NCBI GenBank assembly: GCA_937924805.1
Contig: CALDTZ010000017.1
Span: 42,512-106,511, forward strand
From: an uncultured Saprospiraceae bacterium
GTDB taxonomy: Bacteria > Bacteroidota > Bacteroidia > Chitinophagales > Saprospiraceae
DNA: 64,000 bases
Reading direction: 5' to 3'
The notes beneath the pieces were generated by a model, which was given only the letters and a program-made list of their open reading frames with translations, ran no database searches and was not told where the DNA came from. This document shows, piece after piece, positions 36,063 to 44,230 of this stretch (position 1 is the stretch's first letter; each line of letters opens with the position of its first letter). Position numbers and translations under genes: made by a program.

Positions 36063-36835
36063 TAAATAAAGACGTTTGGAATAAACGAACAGAACATCAT
36101 ATTGATTCTGAATTTTATAACAATGTAGCTTTTCTTAAAGGAGGTTCTTCGTTAAATGACATTGAATTACCTTATTTACAGAATGTCAAGGACAAATCGA
36201 TTCTTCATTTACAATGCCATTTTGGTCAAGACACCTTTTCATTGGAGCGACTTGGGGCAAAGCCAACGGGTGTTGATTTTTCAGAAAAAGCAATCGAAGA
36301 AGCAAATAAAATGAAACTCCAATTAGATTCTAACGCAAATTTTATTTGTTGTGATGTTTTAAAAACGCGTGATTATACTTCGAATACATTTGATTATGTT
36401 TTTACTTCTTATGGTACAATTGGCTGGTTTCCAGATATCAATTCTTGGGCAAAAGTAATTGCTTCTTCATTAGTAAAAGGAGGACAATTTATTATGGCAG
36501 AGTTCCATCCTGTCGTTTGGATGTTTGATGATAATTTTACGGAGGTTAAATTTAAATATAGTCAAAAAGAACCCATTATAGAGGAGGAGCTAGGTAGCTA
36601 TGCAGCAAAAGAAGCAACATTTAAACTCAAATCGATGAGTTGGAATCATGGTATTTCTGATGTTTTAACGGTTCTAATGGATGCAGGATTGAGAATTGAT
36701 GTTTTTAAAGAATATGATTATTCCCCATACAATTGTTTTAATAATACCATAAAGAAAGGAGATAAAAAATTTGTCATCAAAGGTTTGGAAAACAAAATTC
36801 CAATGGTGTATTTGATTAAGGCAACGAAGGAATAA
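36041..36835 (+). CDS. Class I SAM-dependent methyltransferase
   Basis: A 264-residue Rossmann-fold methyltransferase. Motif I is SILHLQCHFGQDTFSLERLGA, then GVDFSEKAIEEA, motif II/III FICCDVLKT and FDYVFTSYGTIGWFPDINSW. The N-terminus NKDVWNKRTEHHIDSEFYN and AEFHPVVWMFDD are typical of a Bacteroidota subgroup of unknown substrate. The ATG at 36041 is supported by this N-terminal conservation, yet it lies inside the right arm of the 30-bp inverted repeat, so its translation could be controlled by hairpin formation. It is 44 bases downstream of rnz. Confidence 0.88.
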   Translation: MANDYLKLNKDVWNKRTEHHIDSEFYNNVAFLKGGSSLNDIELPYLQNVKDKSILHLQCHFGQDTFSLERLGAKPTGVDFSEKAIEEANKMKLQLDSNANFICCDVLKTRDYTSNTFDYVFTSYGTIGWFPDINSWAKVIASSLVKGGQFIMAEFHPVVWMFDDNFTEVKFKYSQKEPIIEEELGSYAAKEATFKLKSMSWNHGISDVLTVLMDAGLRIDVFKEYDYSPYNCFNNTIKKGDKKFVIKGLENKIPMVYLIKATKE

Positions 36836-36924
36836 CAAGCTATCGTTTTACAGATTTTTTCTTTTTGCCCAATAAAACATGCCTGTCCATATTATGCAAG
36901 ATATTGAACAAATGATAAAAATAA

Positions 36925-37311
36925 TCATTGAGAAAGATTTTTAAGTTCAAGTTTTTGAGCCTTTGTTAACTTCGAAGTCACTAAATCATAAGAATGATCG
37001 ATCAGCTCTAATAATAACTTTTCAGGGGCATGTTCAGTGATAACCGTATTCCAATGTTTCTTATTCATATGCCAGCCTGGGGTAACAAAATCATATTCTT
37101 CCCTCAATTGAATGGCTCTTTCAGGCTCGCATTTTAAATTTATACTATAGAACGATTGGACGACTTCACCCTTGAATGTAAAGGGATCTAAATTTGATAT
37201 AGCAAAGAGTTTACCCATAACTTTTAACCAAGCATGCGTTTGATCAAAAGGGTAGTCTTCTGTAACGCCAGATTTGGCTAAGCAATATGTTCTAAATTCT
37301 CCAAAATCCAT
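36925..37311 (-). CDS. MmcQ/YjbR-family protein
   Basis: A 128-residue protein with the YjbR pattern: an N-terminal FRTYCLAKSGVTEDYPFDQTHAW, LKVMGKLFAISNLD, SINLKCEPERAIQLREEY, and TPGWHMNKKHWNTVI. The family has a double-wing DNA-binding-like fold, but its role is not established. It is the last gene of a minus-strand series, 4 bases after the rhomboid gene. The 89-base gap downstream holds nothing recognisable. Confidence 0.88.
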   Translation of the reverse strand: MDFGEFRTYCLAKSGVTEDYPFDQTHAWLKVMGKLFAISNLDPFTFKGEVVQSFYSINLKCEPERAIQLREEYDFVTPGWHMNKKHWNTVITEHAPEKLLLELIDHSYDLVTSKLTKAQKLELKNLSQ

Positions 37312-37315
37312 ACGA

Positions 37316-37948
37316 TTAATTTAACCAAGGTACAGCCTTTAGTTGATGAATAAAGATAGATCCAATATCAGGCATTAAGATTAATGCCAAAACGATTCCA
37401 GCTATGGCACCCCAAAAGTGAGCACTGTGATCTATACCATCGTTTTTTGTATTGGCAGCCCAAGAAGAATAAATGAGGTATAATACACCAAAAATTATTG
37501 CAGGAATGGGAATGATAAACATTAATCCTAACATGGACCATGGATTAATCATAATAAAAACAAAGATAATGCCCGATGTAGCACCTGAAGCTCCCACACT
37601 AGCATAACTTGGATTGTTTTTGTGTTTCAGAAAACTTGGGATATCTGCAAGAAAAATTATGGCTAAATAAAAAACCAAATAGATCATTCGTCCATTTAGA
37701 GTGCAAAAATTGGCTACAAATTTATTTTCTACATATTCACCAAAAGTATATAAGACATACATATTGATCAAAAGATGCATCATACTTCCATGTACAAAAC
37801 CACCTGATAACATTCTGTAATACGACTTATCTCTAGCTTCAGCGTAAGGATAATGTTTTAAGGTTTCAATAATTTGTCTATTATTGAGTGCTTGGTAAGA
37901 AATGATAGCTGTAACGGCAACAATAATTAGTGTTATGCTTATACTCAT
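37316..37948 (-). CDS. Rhomboid-family intramembrane serine protease
   Basis: A 210-residue membrane protein with six predicted helices. The catalytic dyad is Ser121 in GASGATSG and His177 in DHSAHFWGAIAG. The L1 loop/helix-2 element HGSMMHLLINMYVLYTFGEYVE is typical. It should cleave membrane proteins within the bilayer; substrates are unknown. Spacing of 21 bases from rlmH and 4 bases to the MmcQ gene indicates co-transcription. Confidence 0.93.
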   Translation of the reverse strand: MSISITLIIVAVTAIISYQALNNRQIIETLKHYPYAEARDKSYYRMLSGGFVHGSMMHLLINMYVLYTFGEYVENKFVANFCTLNGRMIYLVFYLAIIFLADIPSFLKHKNNPSYASVGASGATSGIIFVFIMINPWSMLGLMFIIPIPAIIFGVLYLIYSSWAANTKNDGIDHSAHFWGAIAGIVLALILMPDIGSIFIHQLKAVPWLN

Positions 37949-37969
37949 ATATTAAAATTACATAATCAC

Positions 37970-38437
37970 TTAATCATTGTGATAGTTTTCGCCTCTAATA
38001 ATTGTACAACATCTATAAAGTTGTTCAACAAATATAAGTTTGATGAGTTGATGGGAAAAAGTCATTGATGATAATGATATTTTGATTAATGCTTTATTTT
38101 TTAGCTGTTCGTCAAAGCCATAAGCGCCACCAATGAGGAAAATGATACGTTGTTTACCTTGGTTTAGCCATGTCTCAAAAGTTTTAGAGAATTGTCTAGA
38201 TGTAAGTATCTTACCATTTTCATCCAATAAAATAAGAATATCGTCCTTCGTTATTTTTTTAAGAATTTGTTCAGCTTCCTTCTTTTTAATAACCTGAGAA
38301 TCTTTCGCTTTAGCAACAGAAGGAAATGTTTTTATTTCAAATGGGTAATATCTGTTTATTCTTTTTACAAATAGAGTAGTGCCTTCTTCTACGAAAGAAA
38401 ATTTTGATTTTCCTGTCCACCACAATTCTATTTTCAC
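37970..38437 (-). CDS. rlmH: 23S rRNA (pseudouridine1915-N3)-methyltransferase RlmH
   Basis: A 155-residue SPOUT methyltransferase that modifies helix 69 of 23S rRNA. Hallmarks are ILLDENGKILTSRQFSKTF, IIFLIGGAYGFDEQ and the C-terminal knot SLSSMTFSHQLIKLIFVEQLYR followed by IIRGENYHND. The start is GTG 38437; no ATG fits. It is 6 bases downstream of the GH13-like gene. Confidence 0.96.
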   Translation of the reverse strand: MKIELWWTGKSKFSFVEEGTTLFVKRINRYYPFEIKTFPSVAKAKDSQVIKKKEAEQILKKITKDDILILLDENGKILTSRQFSKTFETWLNQGKQRIIFLIGGAYGFDEQLKNKALIKISLSSMTFSHQLIKLIFVEQLYRCCTIIRGENYHND

Positions 38438-38443
38438 AATATT

Positions 38444-39820
38444 TTACCTATTTGAAATGATGTAATGTGTCCAAGGCTCTAGTTGAATGGTATAATCTTT
38501 TGGAAAATCCCAACGCTTGCTTTTAACAACATCTTCCCACATGTCAAGGTTGCGATGAATCTTATAACTAGCTCTTTTATTAGAAAGGTTGAAAATACAA
38601 ACGACTTCTGAACTCCCTTTTTTCTTTTCGAAAATTAAAAGCTGTTCATCTACATGAATAAATGTTGGATTAGAAGTAAATGAACTATTCCAAAGGGCTT
38701 GATTTAAATGTTTCGATCGATTTAATCGTCTATAAAACTCTTCGTAAGACAATAACCTGAAACCAATTTCATCTTTATTAACCTGACTTAGCCGCTTGAG
38801 AATTGGTTCTTCTTGTCCATTATAGATCAAGGGCATCCCGTTTAATGTGTAACTTAATGCAGCCATACATTTATGCGACTCTGGCATTCGTTCAAATTCA
38901 GAACCTGTCGTTGCATTTGATTCATTATCAGAAGTATAGTGAATTTGCAGCCCATTTGCTAGATTTCCTTCATTTTTCGCAAACCATTTTTTTACGTCTT
39001 TCGCCGATTTTTTCTCTGAAGAAATATCATTCAACAAGGAATGAAATTCTGTTCCATAAGTAGCTTGAAAATATTTGTTCTCTATTAGAGAACTATTTTG
39101 TTCACGACTAATCATGAATACTTTTTGCTTCTTTTTAAATAAAGAGGTACTTGTTTCTTTCCAGAATTGAGTAGGAAGTTTGCTTGCATCATGTACAATA
39201 TAGCCATCTATTTTATACTGATCTATCCAGTAATCGAATACACTTTTCATAGATTTTGATAAGTCTGCATTTTTATAATTTAATAATGCTACATCTTTTG
39301 TTTCTGATGTATTTGACTGATACCAATTAGGGAATTCTTTCAACCATTTACAATCCAATCCTGTAACAGATGGATTGATATCTAATAAAACGCGCATTTT
39401 TAATTGATGAATAGAATCAATAAGTATTTTAAAATCATCCTTACTTCCATAATCAGAATTGATTCCAGTGAAATTGGTTGAGGCATCTGGGCTACCATGA
39501 CTTCCCACTCTATTCTTTTTACTTATTGGGAAGATTGGCATTAAGTTAATAATATCTACACCCATATTAGCTAATCGGGGTAAATGTCTTAATATGGATT
39601 TAAAATCACCTGCTTTTGAAAATTGTCGCGTATTAATTTCGTAAATATTACTGTTTTTTAACCAATTGTAGTTGATTCCTTCATTGTCATAATTAGGAGC
39701 TGAAATGACTGGAGCGGTGACGTTTTTAGCTGCTGGTTTGACGGCTGACTTTTTATCCGTTTTACAAGCCGTAAATAAACATACCGATAACACTAATATG
39801 GAAATAATACGAACGTACAT
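38444..39820 (-). CDS. GH13 alpha-amylase-fold lipoprotein lacking catalytic residues
   Basis: A 458-residue lipoprotein (lipobox FTAC, Cys19) with an alpha-amylase (GH13) TIM barrel: NIYEINTRQFSKAGDFKSIL, GVDIINLMPIFPI, MRVLLDINPSVTG, IDGYIVHDASKLP, VFMISREQNSS, HYTSDNESNATTGSEFERM and LNGMPLIYNGQEEP. Compared with active relatives, region I His (DxVxNH) is Val152; the RxD nucleophile motif (GYRCDVA) reads GYIVHDA with Ile208 and His210; the acid/base Glu (LAE) is Arg239, though Glu240 is adjacent; and the NHD motif reads DNE (298-300). Loss of all these suggests a non-catalytic glycan-binding or scaffold role. The frame is intact. A C-terminal beta domain (about 390-458) remains. Confidence 0.8.
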   Translation of the reverse strand: MYVRIISILVLSVCLFTACKTDKKSAVKPAAKNVTAPVISAPNYDNEGINYNWLKNSNIYEINTRQFSKAGDFKSILRHLPRLANMGVDIINLMPIFPISKKNRVGSHGSPDASTNFTGINSDYGSKDDFKILIDSIHQLKMRVLLDINPSVTGLDCKWLKEFPNWYQSNTSETKDVALLNYKNADLSKSMKSVFDYWIDQYKIDGYIVHDASKLPTQFWKETSTSLFKKKQKVFMISREQNSSLIENKYFQATYGTEFHSLLNDISSEKKSAKDVKKWFAKNEGNLANGLQIHYTSDNESNATTGSEFERMPESHKCMAALSYTLNGMPLIYNGQEEPILKRLSQVNKDEIGFRLLSYEEFYRRLNRSKHLNQALWNSSFTSNPTFIHVDEQLLIFEKKKGSSEVVCIFNLSNKRASYKIHRNLDMWEDVVKSKRWDFPKDYTIQLEPWTHYIISNR

Positions 39821-39853
39821 GAGTATTGATTTTATTTCTGGAAGTATGATTTT

Positions 39854-41497
39854 TTAACTAAGAAGTTTCATGTTTTTTCGATGCTTAAAAGCTTCGGTAA
39901 GATTTTCTGTTAATCGCTTTGCAACATCTTTAGCTCCTAATTGATTCAAATGATGTTTTAAAGTAAGTATCTTATCGTGACTTTGAACTCCAATATGTTC
40001 ATCTAAATATTTAACAGACCATTGATTATAAAATAACTCAACGTCTTCAATTTGATCTTCAATGAAATGATTGTCGTAATGCATCATCAAATTCATATCA
40101 TTTAATTCCTTGATAATTTCAAAAACACTCTTATAGTCATCATATTGACTGAAAAATTTACATCGTAACTCTGCTGGATAAGGTTCTAGCGCTTTAAAGA
40201 AATCTTTTGTCGACACTTCCATTAATTCATTTGGAATTAAACTTAATATCGGAAGTATCTTCTCAATCTTTTCATTATTTTTTAGTCCCTTCTTAAAATG
40301 TTTTAGTGCAAGATCATATTTTTCTGCTCTGATTAAATCTCTCAGACGAAGAAATTTTAGTTCATGAACTTCTGGATGTAGTTTTATAACTTGATCAACA
40401 AATTTTATATAATTTACAATGTTGCTTTTTTCATCTTTTACATTTAAGGCTTTAGTGATTTTACTAATTGAATAATGCTCTAGAATGAAAGTAGACTTTA
40501 TAGTGTTATCTAAGCCTGAACAGATAATTTTTGACAATACTTGAGAACCAGGGTAATCATCAAGTCTTTTTATTTTATTTCTTAAATTATCTAATATTTC
40601 GTCAAAATCTTCTTTTGAAGCAAATTTGCCTTCAAAAACAATATCTAAGATGCTTAGGTTATTATGAGGTAGACAATAACTCAATTGAACAAGCTCTATT
40701 AAATCTCTTTCAATTTTAGTACGAAATTCTGGAGCTAATTCCCTCGTTAATAATTTGTCAATAAGATCAGTAAAACTAAATAGATATTCATCAAGAAAAT
40801 CTTTTTCAACTTTAAAAATGTTTTTAACATAAAACAGTTTGTCGAGACAATATTTGCAGGCGTAAAAGACCTCATCGTACCTTTCTAAGCTGTACATGTC
40901 GTTTGCTTGAGAAAGCAAATCTTTTAAGATTTTTTGAAAAGTAAGTATTTGACTTCTTGATAGTTTTGGATTGCTGTTTGTCTTTGCTTTTATTAAATTA
41001 TTAAGTACTTCCTTATACTTCAGCTCATTATTATTGAAATCAACTTTTGATGCAAAATGAGCATTTAACTCAATTTTGAAATTCGGATTTCTTCTCGCAT
41101 AAGATTTCAGAAAGACTTTTAATTCTTTCTCATTAATGAAATCAAGAATATTTTTACTTTCGACTTGTCTTGGTTTATATTCCTTAGGCTTTGCAAGTTT
41201 TTTTAGCTGTTTTTGGTTTACCTCATCTTCTCTTAAAATAAACAAGGTAGCAATGATGTGACCACAGACTCCATTTTTTGCGTGATCAGAACAAACGCAT
41301 GTACTAACAATTTTACCAGCTGGTTTCTTTTGAATTTCGACTTCAAATGCTTTTTTGTCTAACGTGAAGTTGACTATAAATAAACCCTTCTTTTCCTTTT
41401 GAATAACTGGATTCGAAGTATTTTCGAAAATTGTTTCCCCTTGGAGAAATAGTTTTTCTTCGAATTTCGTTTCTAAATTGGTTAGGAATTGGTGCAT
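39854..41497 (-). CDS. SWIM zinc-finger protein, unknown function
   Basis: A 547-residue cytoplasmic protein. An N-terminal SWIM finger has CVCSDHAKNGVCGH (Cys67, Cys69, Cys78, His80; CxCxnCxH), a DNA- or protein-binding motif. The rest, about 130-547, is alpha-helical and unrecognised, with FKKGLKNNEKIEKILPILSLIPNELM and similar helix-pair segments suggestive of TPR-like repeats. In some Bacteroidota SWIM proteins are joined to SNF2 helicases, but no helicase motif occurs here. It heads the five-gene minus-strand series, 33 bases before the GH13-like gene. Confidence 0.75.
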   Translation of the reverse strand: MHQFLTNLETKFEEKLFLQGETIFENTSNPVIQKEKKGLFIVNFTLDKKAFEVEIQKKPAGKIVSTCVCSDHAKNGVCGHIIATLFILREDEVNQKQLKKLAKPKEYKPRQVESKNILDFINEKELKVFLKSYARRNPNFKIELNAHFASKVDFNNNELKYKEVLNNLIKAKTNSNPKLSRSQILTFQKILKDLLSQANDMYSLERYDEVFYACKYCLDKLFYVKNIFKVEKDFLDEYLFSFTDLIDKLLTRELAPEFRTKIERDLIELVQLSYCLPHNNLSILDIVFEGKFASKEDFDEILDNLRNKIKRLDDYPGSQVLSKIICSGLDNTIKSTFILEHYSISKITKALNVKDEKSNIVNYIKFVDQVIKLHPEVHELKFLRLRDLIRAEKYDLALKHFKKGLKNNEKIEKILPILSLIPNELMEVSTKDFFKALEPYPAELRCKFFSQYDDYKSVFEIIKELNDMNLMMHYDNHFIEDQIEDVELFYNQWSVKYLDEHIGVQSHDKILTLKHHLNQLGAKDVAKRLTENLTEAFKHRKNMKLLS

Positions 41498-41572
41498 TTT
41501 TGGGTTTGATTTTTAAAATATTTTAATAAGTGCATTACGAAAGAATAAAGATAATTTAATATTCAAACTTGA

Positions 41573-42076
41573 ATGATAATAAAAGATAAAAAGATAATTT
41601 TTGTTCGGCATGGAAAAGCTACAACGCTCGATTATTCTCGAACGGATCACGATAGGGGGCTAAAAAAGAAAGGAGTTACTCAGTCAAAATTGTTAGGCAC
41701 TAAATTGAACAGTTTAATACCTTCTTTTGATGTAGTTTATTGTTCAAGTTCAATACGAACAAAAGAAACTTTCTTTTTCATGAATGAGGAACTGAAAATT
41801 TCGGATGCCAAAATCATTTTTGATAAGAATCTATATTTATGTGAAATCGATGAAATAGAAGAAAGAATTGTACAGATGAAAGAGTCTATCAAAACAGTTC
41901 TTTTTGTAATTCATAACCCATGTATCACAGATTTAGGTTATCGATTAGATAGAAGGGCTGACCGTATCTCGAATATTAAAACGGGTGAAGCTTTTATTAT
42001 CGAATTTAAAAATGAACTTTGGAGTACCTTTACAATGAACAATGATTATCATTTGTTATTTATATCACAGCAATGA
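41573..42076 (+). CDS. SixA-like histidine phosphatase
   Basis: A 167-residue histidine phosphatase superfamily protein. The phospho-accepting motif is FVRHGKA (Arg12, His13, Gly14), followed by RGLKKKGVTQSKLLG, YCSSSIRTKET and the second histidine in FVIHNPCITDLGYRL. The size and layout match SixA phosphohistidine phosphatases. Family members usually read HNPGL; here Cys replaces Gly. The stop overlaps the next gene start (ATGA), and the downstream two-component system makes a link to phosphorelay control possible. Confidence 0.88.
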   Translation: MIIKDKKIIFVRHGKATTLDYSRTDHDRGLKKKGVTQSKLLGTKLNSLIPSFDVVYCSSSIRTKETFFFMNEELKISDAKIIFDKNLYLCEIDEIEERIVQMKESIKTVLFVIHNPCITDLGYRLDRRADRISNIKTGEAFIIEFKNELWSTFTMNNDYHLLFISQQ

Positions 42077-42429
42077 AATATGTTTCTTTAGTACTATTTA
42101 CACTTTTTTTTATAGCTTGTAATCAATCGAAGCCATCGATTGAAATTAATGTTAATGAGTATGGAGATATTATGGCCGATATGGTTATTGTCCAAAACAT
42201 ATTGGTAAAGGCCACGCAAGAAGACCGAGATAGTTTGAAAATAATTCTTCACAAGAATATTAAAGATCTTTATGGAATTTCAGTAGTTGATTATGCTAAA
42301 AATATTCTTGAAATTCAGAAGGAAAGTGCTCTTTATAAGCAGATTACAACTAGATCGTTTGAAAGATTAAAATCATTAGAAAACACGAATTTGGATGTAA
42401 CGATTGGCAAGAAAAACAAAAAGAATTAA
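42073..42429 (+). CDS. Small lipoprotein, DUF4296-like
   Basis: A 118-residue lipoprotein with lipobox FIAC (Cys16). The pattern YGDIMADMVIVQNILVKATQED, LYGISVVDYAKNILEIQKESALYKQI resembles DUF4296 (a helix ending in a D-x-x-x-A element, then a helical YxxD-like region). It is acidic to neutral with a basic tail (GKKNKKN). Function is unknown. It overlaps the SixA-like gene by 4 bases. Confidence 0.65.
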   Translation: MKYVSLVLFTLFFIACNQSKPSIEINVNEYGDIMADMVIVQNILVKATQEDRDSLKIILHKNIKDLYGISVVDYAKNILEIQKESALYKQITTRSFERLKSLENTNLDVTIGKKNKKN

Positions 42430-42497
42430 TTTTATTTTGTGTTTTTGAATGAAATAAATTTAATGCTTTCCTTATCGCAAGAAATTTAACTTTATAT

Positions 42498-43190
42498 ATG
42501 AATCAAGACAAAATAAAAATACTACTTGTTGATGATGAAGAAGATATCTTGGAGATTCTAGAATATAATTTACTTAAAGCTAATTATGAAGTTAAGACAG
42601 CTTTAAATGGGGAAGTAGCTCTTCAAATTTTAAAAGAATTCAGTCCGCATTTGGTTATTTTAGATATTATGATGCCTCAACTTAATGGGATCGAAGTTTG
42701 TCAGAAAATTCGTGAAAACGCTTCATTTAATACAGTATTAATTACCTTCTTAACTGCAAAATCAGAATCATTTACACAAATTACAGCTTTGGAAGCAGGT
42801 GGAGATGATTATATTACAAAACCCATTAAACCAGCTGTTTTCTTAAGTAGGGTCAAAGCTATTCTACGAAGACATGAAAACTTAAGACCTCATGAAATTA
42901 CAAAAACCTTGCGTTTTGGAACATTAGAAATAAATAAGGAAAATTATAATGTTTCCATCGCAGGAAAAGCTATTTCACTAGCAAAAAAAGAGTTTGAACT
43001 TTTGGCATTTCTAGCAAATAAACCAGGGCGAGTTTACAGGCGCCAAGAAATATTAGATAATGTATGGGGTGTAAATGTTAGGGTAGGAGACCGAACGATT
43101 GATGTTCATATTCGTAAATTAAGAGAAAAAGTAGGTGACCACTTTATCGTTACAATTAAGGGTGTTGGTTATAAATTTGATTTTTCATGA
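42498..43190 (+). CDS. PhoB/OmpR-family response regulator
   Basis: A 230-residue two-component regulator. The receiver domain (1-120) has the acidic pair DDEED (12-16), the phospho-acceptor Asp56 in VILDIMMP, Thr at FLTAKSE and Lys in ITKPIKP. The C-terminal winged-helix DNA-binding domain (about 140-230) has RQEILDNVWGVNVRVGDRTIDVHIRKLREKVG. The next gene, its histidine kinase, overlaps by 4 bases. This resembles a PhoB/PhoR pair, although no phosphate genes are nearby to confirm that signal. Confidence 0.95.
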   Translation: MNQDKIKILLVDDEEDILEILEYNLLKANYEVKTALNGEVALQILKEFSPHLVILDIMMPQLNGIEVCQKIRENASFNTVLITFLTAKSESFTQITALEAGGDDYITKPIKPAVFLSRVKAILRRHENLRPHEITKTLRFGTLEINKENYNVSIAGKAISLAKKEFELLAFLANKPGRVYRRQEILDNVWGVNVRVGDRTIDVHIRKLREKVGDHFIVTIKGVGYKFDFS

Positions 43191-44230
43191 TTGAAAAAAT
43201 GCCGCTAAAAAATATTCCACTATTACTATCATTACTGCTATTGTTGGTAAATGTTTGTTTCGTTTATATATGGGGATATTACTTAAATAAACCGTTTTCA
43301 ATCTATTTTATTAGTGCTTTTTGTTTGAGTTCTTTTTTGGTTTCATTTATTGTTTTATACTTTTTTATTTCACATAATTTGAATAGAAATATTAAACTAA
43401 TTTATAACACCATTACGGATCTAAATAAAAATATAGAACCTTCATCAAAAAAGAAATTAGATAAATCGTTGAAGGATATTAATGTAGAGGTAACTCAATA
43501 CACGAATCAAAAAGAAAAGGAATTGACTAGTTTAAGATCATTGGAAACGTATAGAAAACAATTTGTTGGAAATATTTCTCATGAGCTTAAGACACCCATT
43601 TTTACGATACAAGGCTACATCCATTCGTTAATTGAAGGAGGTGTTCATGATGAGCAAGTAAGGGATAAATTTTTAAATAAAGCAGCAAAAAATGCCTCTA
43701 GATTACAAACGATTGTTGAAGATTTAGAACTTATTAATAAATTGGAATCGAAACAGTTATTATCAACAATAATTAGATTTGATTTAAATATACTTGTTTC
43801 AGAAGTTGATAATGAGCTTGAAATAATGGCAAAAGAATCAAACGTTAAAATTACCATTAACAATACCTATAATGGATCTTGTATAGCATTAGCAGATAAA
43901 GAAGCAATTCGTCAAGTATTTACTAATTTATTAGTAAATGCAATAAAATATGGAAAAGATGGAGGGTTTATAAATATTGGGATCTATAGCATTCCTGGCA
44001 AATGGATGATTAAATTAATAGATAATGGCATTGGAATAAAAGAAGAACACCTTATCCATTTATTTGATCGATTCTATCGAGTGGATCCTAGTCGGTCAAG
44101 AAAACAAGGCGGTAGTGGTTTAGGGTTGTCTATCGTTAAGCATATTATCGATAGCCACAATCAAATGATTGATGTTAAAAGTACCTTTGGAAAAGGTACA
44201 GAATTTACATTCACACTAGAAAAAGGCTAA
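43187..44230 (+). CDS. Membrane sensor histidine kinase (PhoR-like)
   Basis: A 347-residue kinase with two membrane helices (about 10-31 and 39-61) and only a short loop between them, hence no sizeable sensor domain. A short linker follows, then the dimerisation box GNISHELKTPIFTIQGYIHSL with phospho-accepting His132, and the ATPase domain: N box NLLVNAIKYGKDGG, G1 DNGIGI, F box LFDRFYRVD and G2 GGSGLGLSIV. It should phosphorylate the response regulator encoded just upstream. The 3' end overlaps the convergent M23 gene by 4 bases. Confidence 0.95.
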   Translation: MIEKMPLKNIPLLLSLLLLLVNVCFVYIWGYYLNKPFSIYFISAFCLSSFLVSFIVLYFFISHNLNRNIKLIYNTITDLNKNIEPSSKKKLDKSLKDINVEVTQYTNQKEKELTSLRSLETYRKQFVGNISHELKTPIFTIQGYIHSLIEGGVHDEQVRDKFLNKAAKNASRLQTIVEDLELINKLESKQLLSTIIRFDLNILVSEVDNELEIMAKESNVKITINNTYNGSCIALADKEAIRQVFTNLLVNAIKYGKDGGFINIGIYSIPGKWMIKLIDNGIGIKEEHLIHLFDRFYRVDPSRSRKQGGSGLGLSIVKHIIDSHNQMIDVKSTFGKGTEFTFTLEKG

